Of a stretch of 64,000 bases of DNA, positions 22,566 through 32,247 are shown one piece after another; positions within the stretch are counted from its first letter, which is position 1, and each line of letters starts with the position of its first letter. Source of the DNA: Blasia pusilla (taxonomy: Eukaryota > Marchantiophyta > Marchantiopsida > Blasiales). The stretch is from positions 496,001-560,000 of the forward strand of contig CM114274.1 in the NCBI GenBank assembly GCA_050084515.1, in the 5' to 3' direction. The notes beneath the pieces were generated by a model. That model did no database searches. It was not told the origin of the DNA and was given only the letters and a program-made list of their open reading frames with translations. A program made the position numbers and the translations under genes.

Positions 22566-22574
22566 CTATTTATA
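22566..22574 (-). promoter_or_regulatory. TATA box of gene B (E2)
   Basis: Minus-strand TATAAATAG, preceded by AAAAG. It is conserved at the same place in E3 (24141), E4 (31991) and E6 (52895), about 250-290 nt upstream of the MTRKK/MTRRK start. Confidence 0.7.
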
Positions 22575-23527
22575 CTTTTCTAGCCGTTGGGCTGACCGTT
22601 GGGTCCCGTCGTCCTTTCGACGGCGACGTGCCGGATGTTACGGAAGTCCGGACGTGAAAAATGGCAACCTGTCGGAGTTCGACAGGTTGCGCGGCTCCGC
22701 CATCCTGGGTACGTCGCCACGTGCACGAGCAACCCGTCAGATACCGACGGGTTGAGCGCCTCCATCGTCTTCGGAAAAGAACGCGAGGTACCCGCGCAAC
22801 CCGTTGGAGACCGACATGTTGCGCGCCTCCGCCATCCTGGGTACGTCGCCACGTGCACGAGCAACCCGTCGGAGACCGATGGGCTGAGCGCCTCCGTCGT
22901 CTTCGGAAAAGAACGCGAGGTACCCGCGCAACCCGTCGGAGACCGACATGTTGCGCGCCTCCGCCGTGTTTGGGACGGGAACGGGACGTATCTTGGGCAA
23001 TCCGTCGGAGACCATTGGGTTGCACGCTTCCCTCATCAAGGGTTAAGAACGAGGGCTTCCTCTGCAAGTCGTCGGAGTCTGGCTGGCTACACCACAAGGT
23101 GAGGCCCTTGTGCAACCCGTTGGAGGGCGACGGGTTGCACGCCTCGCCGTCTTTGGGCTAAAAGGCGAGGCACCCGCGGAACTCGTCGGGAACAGACGGT
23201 TTGCACGCCTCCGGCATCTTTGGGCAAGAAGGAGCGGTATCCGAGCAACTTGTCGGAGAGCGACGGGTTGCTCGCTTCGACAATGTTTAGCAGAAGCGTG
23301 CAACCCGTCCGATGCCGACGTTTTCAGCCGGTTAACCGAGTAATTTTGAGTTACCAAGACTCCACGGGTTCCAAGTGTGATCGCAACCCTCTGCTTCCCA
23401 AATCCGGTAACATATTGCAACAGAATTGAATGTGTTACAGAATTGGATCCATTGTGTCAGACAATGTCACCCACCGAATTCATCTTGTTTGTAAAAATCT
23501 GTCATGAGTATCTGTTTTCCTATTCAC
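22575..23527. repeat. Palindrome array in the divergent gene A / gene B spacer (E2)
   Basis: The roughly 1.3-kb spacer between the two start codons holds about ten palindromes spaced 80-90 bp apart between 22660 and 23330, e.g. CAACCTGTCGG ... CGACAGGTTG near 22666-22690 and CAACCCGTTGG ... CGACGGGTTG near 23114-23138. No gene; the array lies between two outward-facing TATA boxes. Confidence 0.8.
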
Positions 23528-23536
23528 TATAAATTA
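23528..23536 (+). promoter_or_regulatory. TATA box of gene A (E2)
   Basis: TATAAATTA, 56 nt before the MDNYVKL start codon, followed directly by a pyrimidine-rich (ATTCTC)n tract at 23538-23566 that sits where transcription should start and resembles a plant Y patch. Conserved at 30976, 46072 and 53865. Confidence 0.7.
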
Positions 23537-23591
23537 AAAATTCTCATTCTCATTCTCATTCTCAGTCTCCTCCCATTGGAGTCTTCTTGGA

Positions 23592-23809
23592 ATGGATAAT
23601 TATGTTAAGCTCACTTGTGGCAGTCATCTGGCGGCCCTTCCTCAATCAGAAATCATTCGACCCCAAGCTCGTGAGTCTTTCATAGTAGTGGATGAAAATT
23701 TTCTGTGTTCGATTTCTTCTCCAAATTGGAACCATCTTTGTATCCAAAGATGTTAGGGTGGATGGTACGGAAGACATAATAGGTGAGATGGTCCAGCCAG
23801 TGACCTCAG
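23592..23809 (+). pseudogene. Gene A (MULE transposase) 5' fragment (E2)
   Basis: Starts MDNYVKLTCGSHLAALPQSE and continues to SKDVRVDGTEDIIGEMVQPV. At about 23809 the homology to gene A stops and an inverted copy of the spacer and gene B begins, so only about 70 codons remain. Confidence 0.65.
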
Positions 23810-24433
23810 CAATGCACCACAAGGCGAGGCCCTTGCGCAACCCGTTGGAGGGCGACGGGTTGCCTGGGTACGTCCCGTTCCCGTCCCAAACACGGCGGAG
23901 GCGCGTAACATGTCGGTCTCCGACGGGTTGCACGGGTACCTCGCGTTCTTTTCCGAAGACGATGGAGGCGCTCAACCCGTCGGTCTCCGACGGGCTGCTC
24001 GCGCATGTGGCGACGTACCCAGGATGGCGGAGCCGCGCAACCTGTCGGACTCCGACGGGTTGCCATTTTTCACGTCCGAACTTCCGTAGCATCCGGCACG
24101 TCGCCGTCGAAAGGATGACAGGACCCAACGGCTAGAAAAGTATAAATAGGGCAGAAATCGCTCATTTCCGGTTTCTCATTTTTCGCGATCTTCATTCCTC
24201 ACTCTCCCGCGCAGCAGCTGATCAGATACGAAGGGGCATTTCACACGGCGACACATCGCGAGTCGATACGAGGGAACGAGAGCGAGACGGTTTGATCGAA
24301 CGAGAGCGAGACGGTTCGACTGAACGATCGTGAGACGATTCGAGCTACCCATCAAGGCGACTCATCTCGACATCAGCAAGGCGACTGATCAAGCGATTCA
24401 TTGTGGACATAGGTGGAGGCATTTCCGGAAAAA
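23810..24433 (+). repeat. Inverted partial spacer and gene B leader (E3)
   Basis: Reverse-complement counterpart of about 22276-23120, with fewer palindromes (about five between 23835 and 24065). It contains the TATAAATAG box at 24141-24149 and the leader with GGTTCGA-like repeats. Together with E2 it forms a large imperfect inverted repeat centred near 23.4 kb. Confidence 0.65.
24141..24149 (+). promoter_or_regulatory. TATA box of gene B (E3)
   Basis: TATAAATAG preceded by GAAAAG, 285 nt before the ATG at 24434. Confidence 0.65.
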
Positions 24434-25057
24434 ATGACGAGGAAAAAATCACAAGCAAACAAGTCAGGAGCTTCACTCCGAAGTCCATTAGGACTCTGCG
24501 TCTGCATCTCCGGGCCTCGTTCGCAAATGAAATTAGGCGGCAGGAAATCGAGGAGCGGAAAGGGAAGCGGAGATGCACAACAAGGAGCTTCTTGCGAGAC
24601 GTGTTCAAGAGGCGCCGATAGACGTAACGCAGAGGTGAGACGTCGCAGCCTTGAAGAAAAGGATCGCCGATTTTAAAAGAGAGAAAAGAAGCGTCTGGAC
24701 GCGTCGGTGAGGAGAGCAGAATTGGCTAAAGCGAGAAGGGCAAAAGCGATAGCCATTGACGTCAGCCTTGCCCGTCCAACCGAAAGTGTTGAGATGCGGG
24801 AAATGTCCCCGATGAAGTTCGGGGACACAATCAACATAGCGGAAAGGCCAGAATTTCAAATCACGAACGATGAGGTCATGAGGACCGCCCGCGTGGAGAT
24901 GGTGGACATTGCCGAAGAAGCCGAAGAGCGGTCATTCTCGTCTCCAAGCCCGGCAAAAGACATCGACCTCTATCGGATCGACGAGTTCCCACTCGATTTG
25001 CCAGCTTTTGTCTCAGACAAGTTGGCTGGTCAAGAAACCGACCCAATTTTTGAGCAG
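24434..25057 (+). pseudogene. Gene B exon 1 (E3)
   Basis: Starts MTRKKSQANKSGASLRSPL (frame lost early by a deletion near 24470). The frame 24707-25056 gives MRRAELAKARRAKAIAIDVS, NDEVMRTARVEMVDIAEEAE, KDIDLYRIDEFPLDLPAFVS and ends QETDPIFEQ at a GTAAGAGAG donor. The protein is a charged coiled-coil N-terminal region with an acidic second half. Confidence 0.65.
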
Positions 25058-25347
25058 GTAAGAGAGAACCGTGGTGTACCTGCAACCCGTCGGAACCCGA
25101 CGTGTTGCAGTTGCTTTTGGTTTTTCCTTGTGTTTCCAGAAAGCTGCACCCCGTCTGATAGCGACGGTTTGCTCTCAGCCGAGCATGGGCTGCTCTAGGC
25201 CAACCCGTCGGAAGGCAACGGGTTGCTCATGGAAAAAAACAATGGAGAGCCCGACGGGTTGATCCAAAGTTAGTAATTGAAAAAGTTCTCTAGGGTCAAG
25301 CCGACTTCTTTAGTTGCTGACATTGTTTCCAACGTGCTTCTTTACAG
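25058..25347 (+). other. Composite intron created by loss of exons 2 and 3 (E3)
   Basis: The exon 1 donor is followed within 15 nt by intron 3 sequence (palindromes at 25080-25260) and the TTTACAG acceptor of exon 4. About 3 kb present in other copies (intron 1, exon 2, intron 2, exon 3) is missing. Confidence 0.65.
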
Positions 25348-25860
25348 ATGGACCAGTCCTACGTGTATTGCTTCGTTCGGCCTGAGCACAATTTCCAGGT
25401 GTTCAAGATCCAGGATCCTGTGGATTCATGCTCAAATGGGTACAGCTTAGATAGTTTGTACAATTCCCCCCCGGGAATTTACATGCAAGACAGTACCCCA
25501 CTTCTGGAAGGAAGGGAAAAATGGCCAGCCCTGATGCAAACGCTCATCGAGCTCTGCTCAAGGCCGGGTGACTTGGTGTTCGACTTAGTGGTACTTTCAG
25601 GGGCAAGTATCAAAGGCGCCTGGCAGAGTGGCAGGAACATTCTCTGCCTTGAGGGAAGGCAGGAACTGTTTGACCTTTGCAAGGAGGCAAAGGCTGAATA
25701 CGAAAGGCTCGTTGGGGCGTACAACTCTCCACCGAAGCCAAGAGCTCCGGTTCCAGACCCACCATTGGTAGTGACTCCATCGTCACTTCCAACGATTCCG
25801 AAAATCGGGAGGGCAAGGCCGAAAGTAATTTTGCAAGAGCTCTCGGACGATGAAGAGTGA
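25348..25860 (+). CDS. Gene B exon 4, intact methyltransferase motifs X-I-II (E3)
   Basis: The best preserved copy of exon 4: 170 codons open from MDQSYVYCFVRPEHNFQVFK to the stop after LQELSDDEE. Key segments are ALMQTLIELCSRPGDLVFDL (motif X and start of motif I), VLSGASIKGAW (glycine loop; usual FAGSG is VLSG here), and GRNILCLEGRQELFDLCKEA (strand 2 acidic residue and following helix). A proline-rich tail PPKPRAPVPDPPLVV follows. In class-beta DNA N4/N6 methyltransferases this half follows motif IV, which gene B carries in exon 3. In E3 that exon is missing, so this ORF alone cannot be an enzyme. The final GAGTGAGT could be a splice donor (GTGAGT) rather than a true terminator. Confidence 0.65.
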   Translation: MDQSYVYCFVRPEHNFQVFKIQDPVDSCSNGYSLDSLYNSPPGIYMQDSTPLLEGREKWPALMQTLIELCSRPGDLVFDLVVLSGASIKGAWQSGRNILCLEGRQELFDLCKEAKAEYERLVGAYNSPPKPRAPVPDPPLVVTPSSLPTIPKIGRARPKVILQELSDDEE

Positions 25861-26300
25861 GTTCAAAGAACTCAACGACCCAGCTTGACTGCAGCGTTTG
25901 GAGTAGGGAGTTTTTTTTATGATGAGGCAAAAGATTTCATAGAATAGATCAAATGTACAGTTCCGAGCTTTTTTCAGATGATATAAAGGAGAAGATTTTT
26001 TCGAACGATGGTGGTGCTTGTAAAAGTTTGTTGAACATTTTTTATGTCTCCGAATGTGATCATCTATGTACTCCGCGGACTTCTATTTTGCAACCCGTCG
26101 GATTTCTCCTGCTTGCAACTTTTCACTTTTTGACCACTGCACCTTTTTACCACTTCGAGGCAACAGCCGGATTCCGACAGGTTGCCTGATCGGACTCTTT
26201 CCCTGTTGGTCCAACTTAAGAGGCAATCTGGCGGGCTTCTTCCCTTGGCAACTTCCCCTCAACTCATAAAGGCAGGCGTAGGCTTCTTTTCTTCTCTCAG
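25861..26300 (+). repeat. Gene B intron 4 (E3)
   Basis: Non-coding, with palindrome half-units at about 26090 and 26160-26190, ending in a pyrimidine tract and CTCTCAG. Confidence 0.5.
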
Positions 26301-26623
26301 ACGTGTTGGATTCCTACTACTTGTGCGATTGCCATAATGGTATTACCAAGGACGGAGCACATATTGATACTGGATGGGTGTCACATTGCAGAGCGTACAA
26401 GGTATACTGCCGAGGAAGGCAGTGGGACTCAAATCAGGTTACATGGGACCGTTATGGCGTACCTAGGGGGGGGCCAAGGCTCTCGAATTCGCCAACATTT
26501 TCGATCCCCGTCTACAATCGGCCAGAGGAGCCACTTGTATCCTAGGACATTCCTTTGGTACTATCACCGAGGAGAATTAGGAGTAAATTTGTAGATGACG
26601 AGGCTGAAGAAATCATAGACTAG
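26301..26623 (+). pseudogene. Candidate last exon of gene B, chromo-like block (E3)
   Basis: The favoured frame is open for 80 codons from LDSYYLCDCHNGITKDGAHI through WVSHCRAYKVYCRGRQWDSN, TWDRYGVPRGGPRLSNSPTF to a TAG after EEPLVS. It then resumes QDI... and ends EEIID-stop at 26621-26623. Another frame (26337-26594) is also open but is less conserved against E7, so the first is preferred. Confidence 0.45.
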
Positions 26624-27596
26624 GCCAAATGAACACTTCCGAGGTTCCTTCGGAGGTAATAAAGGACGAGATTTTTTCAACCCATAATGGTGTTTGTAAA
26701 AGTTTGCTGGAATATTTTGTTGGACTTGTGGGTTGTGTTCTTTTAGCTACTCGGAATTACAATTTTGCAATTCGTATGATTCTGACGGGTTGCAACTTTT
26801 TGCTTTTTTCCCACTGCAACTTTTTAACCATTTCCAGGCAAGCTCTCGGATTCCGACAGGTTGACTGCTTGAGTGATCGGACTCTTTCCCTGTGAGACCA
26901 ACTTCTGATGCATTGTGGCGGGCTTCTTAACGTTTGGCTCGTTCCCCTAGATTCGTCAAACCAGTTGTAGTCTTCTTTTCTTGTCCAAGATGTGCAGGAT
27001 TCCTACTACTTGTCGGATTGCCACTTCGGATTCCCAACTGTTCGGATTTTCGTGGGTGCAGGGTGGAATGGAATCACTTCTCCAAATCTTTCCTTTCTTA
27101 TGGCGAGCTTGCTTGCAAGGGGTGCAAGCCATCTGATTCCGACGGGCAAGAGTTGAAATGCAACCTGTAAAATTCCGACGAGTTGGGAGGGGTGCAGCTT
27201 CTCGGTTTCTCAGATTTAGGATCTGAATGAAGGGACATCGGTTCCTCTTTACTCCAGACACCTAACAATCTTTTGGTTCAATTAGCATATCACAAAGTTG
27301 GTCTTGAGCAGACACCATTTATAACCAACAGAAAGTTGGTTATGAGGCAATTCAGGGGAGGCCATGATGCAGGCAACAATCCCTGCAAAAAGAGAGGTTG
27401 GCATTGTACCGATGCGCATCCGGGTGGTCCTCCAACAAAAATACCCAGGGGCACTGCTTATTGTAGACCAAGACAGGCAATGTTAAGAAACTTAGGCTCA
27501 TATGGAGAGTGATGGAAAAATGTTTGTAGTGGTCTTATGATGTAGTCGCCCCTTGGAAAAAGGAGGTTTCTTTAGGCCCGAATGTGGACCACTATC
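26624..27596 (+). other. 3' region of gene B (E3)
   Basis: Collinear with the other 3' regions. A frame with VGLEQTPFITNRKLVM and GGHDAGNNPCKKRG recurs in all copies but is not consistently open. Palindrome remnants near 26760-26870 and 27130-27190. Confidence 0.4.
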
Positions 27597-27763
27597 TACT
27601 CTCTTCTAAAGATTTCATGAATTTGAAAGCAAACAAAAATTTCAAATATGTCAAAAAGTTTTGAAGAGAGGAGGCAGATGTGGCCCTTTTTTTTTAAGAG
27701 AGACTCTCCTCTCTTCCTCTCTTCCTCTCCTCTCTTCCTCTCTCTTGCCAGAATACCAGCCCC
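27597..27763. repeat. Terminal repeat of element E3 (inverted)
   Basis: Reverse complement of the block at 1205, ending ...TCTCTTGCCAGAATACCAGC plus CCC. It abuts gene A sequence of E4 at 27764. Confidence 0.7.
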
Positions 27764-28359
27764 TCGATCGGATGTTGCAAACTTCCAACAACAGAGGGCT
27801 TTTGAAATAAAACATTCATTGATTTTGGAGAAGTTACTCCATCACAGATTTGGGAGCATTCCGGGGTCCCCGAATACCTGGGCGGCATAATTTCCTCATC
27901 CAAATCAATCACCGGATTCGTTCCTCGATGCTGCCTCTTCACTTGCCTGAAGTCAAGATACTTATCTGGTCTCCACGAGTCTCGCTCGGACTGCTCTACC
28001 ACCATCTGTATGGGATGTCCTGAAACGTACCCACTAATATCCCCACCAATGTGTATGTCTTGCTCGAGGGGAGTTCCTGCTATGCATCGGTTGAAGGCTT
28101 CCACATAGAGTTTTTCATCACATGATCTCACAGCCGCCCTAACATAGAGCTCGTAGATCAAAGGCCCCCTTCCTTTTGTTATGTCTTTTGTGAGGAAGAT
28201 ATGGGATGCTGCAGATTGTAGCATTGCTCTTGCCTGGTCTTGTTGGCATGCCTCCACAAGTGAAATTCTTTGGCATGCTTGTGATGACCTCCAAGAGGAA
28301 TGAACACTTTATGCTCCACTTATGTTGGGGCAGAGGGCATTTTCATGAATGTTCAATCC
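27764..28359 (-). pseudogene. Gene A exon 2, truncated (E4)
   Basis: A GTTGTAG acceptor is followed by GLNIHENALCP-like sequence. The frame 28257-27694 reads MEACQQDQARAMLQSAASHI, KGRGPLIYELYVRAAVRS, YVEAFNRCIAGTPLEQDIHI and MVVEQSERDSWRPDKYLDFR up to FQKPSVVGS. The terminal repeat of E3 cuts the gene here, so the SWIM finger is lost. Confidence 0.65.
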
Positions 28360-28884
28360 CTACAACGATGGCAATATGAGAAGGGAACGAAAATAGCTCA
28401 GAAGTCAAAGAAAAAAGCTACCTGTCGGAACCAGACAGGTTGTAAGGCCAAGGCATCCCATAAACGACTCTGTGACCCGTCGGGTCTTGACGTTTTGCAA
28501 CACCTAGGAACCACCTACTGCAACCCGTCTGATTCCGACAGGTTGCAAGAACCTTTGGCCACTCTGGGCTGGAAGATCCAAGTGCAAGTCATGTGAAACC
28601 CATCCAGGTCAAACTATTTGCAGGCCTTGTATACATGCGACTTGCATACTTGTATACGGGTTGCACCAAAATTCTTGATGCAACCCGTCGGTTTCCGACT
28701 GATTGCACACTCACGCAACCCGTCCGTTTCCGACGGGTTGCACACTTGGGCAACCTCTTGCATCCGACAAGTTGCTTGGTTTCTCCGGTTTGAAACCCCT
28801 ATAGTTCCCACGCTTCTCAACTTGAGCTGCAACTTTTCAAACAATTCTCAGCGTGAGCTTGACAAGACGAAATAGTGAACTCAC
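28360..28884 (-). repeat. Gene A intron with palindromes (E4)
   Basis: Donor GTGAGTTCAC, acceptor TTGTAG. Contains about six palindromes at 28420-28780, e.g. CAACCCGTCCGTTTCCGACGG at about 28717. Confidence 0.65.
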
Positions 28885-30891
28885 CTGCTGCATGAAGTTT
28901 CCCCATTGTCTCATTTGTACAGTTCACCAACTCAACCAAGAGCATAACTCTTTGTTCTTCCCCTCAATCGCATGCTTCCTCCACCACCCATGAAGTTCTT
29001 CTTGGCATTCCATGGCCTGTTTCAAGGTTTTGATGTCCTTGGAGTAGAGTGACATGCTCTGTCCTCTTATTCTCCTTGATGCAAGATTTGGTGTACCGGG
29101 TCATTGACTGTTGCTAATGGAAAGCATCCGACCTTTCCCTCTCCGTTTGAACCTCTCCACCCCACAACACTTCCCTGATAGCATTTCCACCCAGGTTGTG
29201 CATTGTCCGCCATGAACCCATAAATTTTCGGAGTTGGCCTTTTGTTTTCCTTTACCACCTCCAATAAGAGTAACCGGCACATCTTCAAACTGCCAACGTC
29301 TTCTGCTTTTACTTCACACACAAATATAGTTTTGAGTCCCTTCTCCATATGGTCATAAACGTGAGCACCCATTGTCAACCATCCATTCAGCACTCTAAAG
29401 CAAATATCAAAGCTTACCCAACTGTCGTAAAGATCTTCCCTTTCCCTCATTCGATCTATAGGATCGAGGCCACTCGACAGACCTGTCGTTGACATTTTGA
29501 AGACAGAGGCCCTGGATCCTTCGCTTCCCTGGCCCATGAACTGCCATCTCTGAATGAATAGAAATCTGGAGTTGGCCTTGATTCTGGCAATGGCATCCAT
29601 TTTGGCGGTCTTTCCATCCAGTACCCGTATTTGACGCAGCAAATTCCGGAAGCATTCAGGATGAGCGAGAAATGCGAGATTTTCCCAGAGTTGATTCTCC
29701 TCAACAGCCGTGATCTCGCCCTGTCCACGAATTCCTAGCAATTGTTCACAAATTTGTGATGCCGTTGTGAGCTTGATCACTCCGGGCTTTGAACCCGGAG
29801 AGTTTCTGTAGACCTCGGCCATTTTCTTTGCCACATCCTCCTTGACGTGTCTCTGAATTGCATCGGTCACAGGATGAGTGTGGGAGCCAACATGAACTGG
29901 CAGCCTTGTGTACTCTAACGTGGAGCCAAATTCATGGACAATGAAAAATAAGTATGCAAGACACGCTCTAACGCAGAAAGGGGATGGCTGACAATGAGGA
30001 CATCGATGGCCTCCCGTCGGTATGGTGGCACCAACCTCATATGGAGTTTCTACATTCTTGGGGGAGAATTACGACGTATTGACCCACCCGTTGCGCTCTA
30101 AATACGGGCATGCTAGACTTCTACACTCGAAAGCTCCAACGCATTGGCGGCGGGAGACAATCCAAGGACCATCTAGAATTGAAGCACTAGTCTGTTGAAG
30201 CCTGCACCATCGATGACAATCAGACTTTCAGTCCATACCCTTCAAGCGTCCTTCATCTTTCTTTTGAGCAGGAGCAGCAAGTGGAGGCAACTCAAAAATG
30301 CAATTACCATCGTACGTGGGCGGCAGCTCATCGACAAGAATGTGCTTGAATATTTTCAAGACCAGAGACAATAGCAAACTATTTCCTGATACTCGCAAGA
30401 GGAACGAGTAGGCGGACAGAGGGCCTTATTGGTGTCCGACAGATCCACTGAGGTTGACGACATCCGGAATGTCTTCAGGAAGTACAACACTATTACGAGC
30501 GTGTGAAGTTGGAGTCGATGCCGGATCTACTGAGCTAGGAGTTGCAAACGTAGAGCTCGTTGCACTAGGAAATTCTCGACCGTCTACTTGGGAAACAGAG
30601 AAATTCAGAGGCAAGCCGTAAACTATGTATTGACCATTTGCTAGAGGTAGGGGATTCCATACTTTACGATCTCCAATCACTGGCTTGACTGTCTCATATA
30701 TTATGTCCTTTGTACCGTCCACCCTAACATCCTAGGATACAAAGATGGTTCCAATTTGGAGAAGAAATCGAACTGAGAGAAAATTTTCATCCATTGCTAT
30801 GAAAGACTCACGAGCTTGCGGTCGAACAATTTCTGATTGAGGAAGGGCCGCTAGATGACTACCACAAGTGAGCTTCCCATAATTATCCATT
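28885..30891 (-). pseudogene. Gene A exon 1, MULE transposase core (E4)
   Basis: Starts MDNYGKLTCGSHLAALPQ (30891). Clear pieces are VSQVDGREFPSATSSTF (30722-30426) and a 267-codon frame 29870-29067. The latter starts MTDAIQRHVKEDVAKKMAEV, then SKPGVIKLTTASQICEQLLG, WVSFDICFRVLNGWLTMGA, CEVKAEDVGSLKMCRLLLLE and IYGFMADNAQPGW. The MADNAQPGW.AIREVF position matches the second catalytic Asp of MULE DDE cores, and a decayed FHW segment follows. Frameshifts separate the zinc region (about 29900-30110) from the core. Confidence 0.72.
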
Positions 30892-30919
30892 CCCAGAAGA
30901 TTCCATCGAGAGGAGACTG

Positions 30920-30984
30920 AGAATAAGAATGAGGATAAAAATGGGATTGGGAATCAGAATGAGAATGAGAATGTTTAATTTATA
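30920..30984 (-). promoter_or_regulatory. Gene A promoter: TATA box and (GAGAAT)n tract (E4)
   Basis: Minus-strand TATAAATTA at 30984-30976, followed by a hexamer-like GAATGAGAAT tract (plus strand) reaching toward the start codon at 30891. Confidence 0.65.
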
Positions 30985-31990
30985 GTGAATAGGGACTCAG
31001 ATTCTCTTGACAGAATTTGACTGACAAGATGAAGTTTGATAGGTGAGAATGTTTGACATGATGGATTTAATTCTATTGCAACCTGACGGAGTCCGATGGG
31101 TTGCAGAAGATGGGAATAAGAGACGTGGGTTGCGAAGCACCCACTTCTATTTTTTGTTTCCGTATCTCAATGCAAGTTGGAACCCGTCGGAGTCCGTTGG
31201 GTTGGTACCCCCTTCTTGCCGACCAATGGTCTTTTGAGTCGATTTTGCTAGCATCAAACACGAGACATCGCTTGCATTTGCAAAGGCAACCAATCGTTGG
31301 AGACTTTTGCGGGATTGTCCAACTCAGGGTAGATGTTGTGACCCGTCGGATTGCTATGGGTTTCCTCGAAACTATGCGTTGTCGCATTGTTACCCGAGGG
31401 ATAGAAAAGCGTGCAACCTGTCGCTAACCGACGGGTTGCCCTGGTACCTCGCCTATTACCCCAAGATAAGCGAAGCGTGCAACCCCTCGGCCTCTGACAA
31501 GTTGCGCGGGTACCGCGCCTTCTTGCCCAAAGACAGCGAAGGCGCGCAACCCGTCCGCCTCAGACGGATTGCGCAAGTGCCTTGCCTTGTAACGCTTACA
31601 TGAAGGAAGTGTGCAACCCGTCGGCCTCCGATGAGTTGCGCAGGTGCCCCACCTTCTTGCCCAAAGACGACGGAGGCGCGCAACCCGTCGGCCTCAGACG
31701 GGTTGCGCAAGTGCCTCGCCTTGTAACGCTTACATGAAGGAAGCGTGCAACCTGTCGGCCTCCGACAAGTTCCGCGGGTAGCCCGCGTTCTTGCCTGAAG
31801 ATGGCGGAGGCGCGCAACCTGTCGATTTTCAACAAGTTGCCGGGAGGATGGATGCCTGGAACCCGCGGAAAGCGTGCCACCTGTCGGAGCCATCGGGTTG
31901 GTGTTTTTCAAGTCCAAACTTCCATAACGGCCGACACGTCACCGTCGGATCGACAATGCGATCCAACGGTCAGCCCAACGGCTCGAAAAG
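30985..31990. repeat. Palindrome array in the gene A / gene B spacer (E4)
   Basis: About eleven palindromes between 31076 and 31900. Several have GGCCTCC or GGCCTCA centres (e.g. near 31618, 31680, 31748), a version not seen in E2 or E6, and spacing of 60-70 bp. No gene. Confidence 0.8.
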
Positions 31991-31999
31991 TATAAATAG
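31991..31999 (+). promoter_or_regulatory. TATA box of gene B (E4)
   Basis: TATAAATAG preceded by GAAAAG, 257 nt before the start codon at 32248. Confidence 0.7.
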
Positions 32000-32247
32000 C
32001 CGAGGGTTCGCTCATTTCCGGTTTTTCGTTTCGCGATCTCAATTGCTCTTCCGCGCAGCGGCTGACCAGATACCAAGGGGCGCTTTACACGGCGACTCAT
32101 CGCGAGACGATTCAAGCGAATGATTGTGAGACAATTTGAGCTACTCATCAAGGCGACTCATCGTGACATCAGCAAGGCGACTCCTTGAGGCGACTCATCG
32201 TACACAGAAAGCAATTTCCTTGTCCATAGGAGGCATTTTCAGGAACA

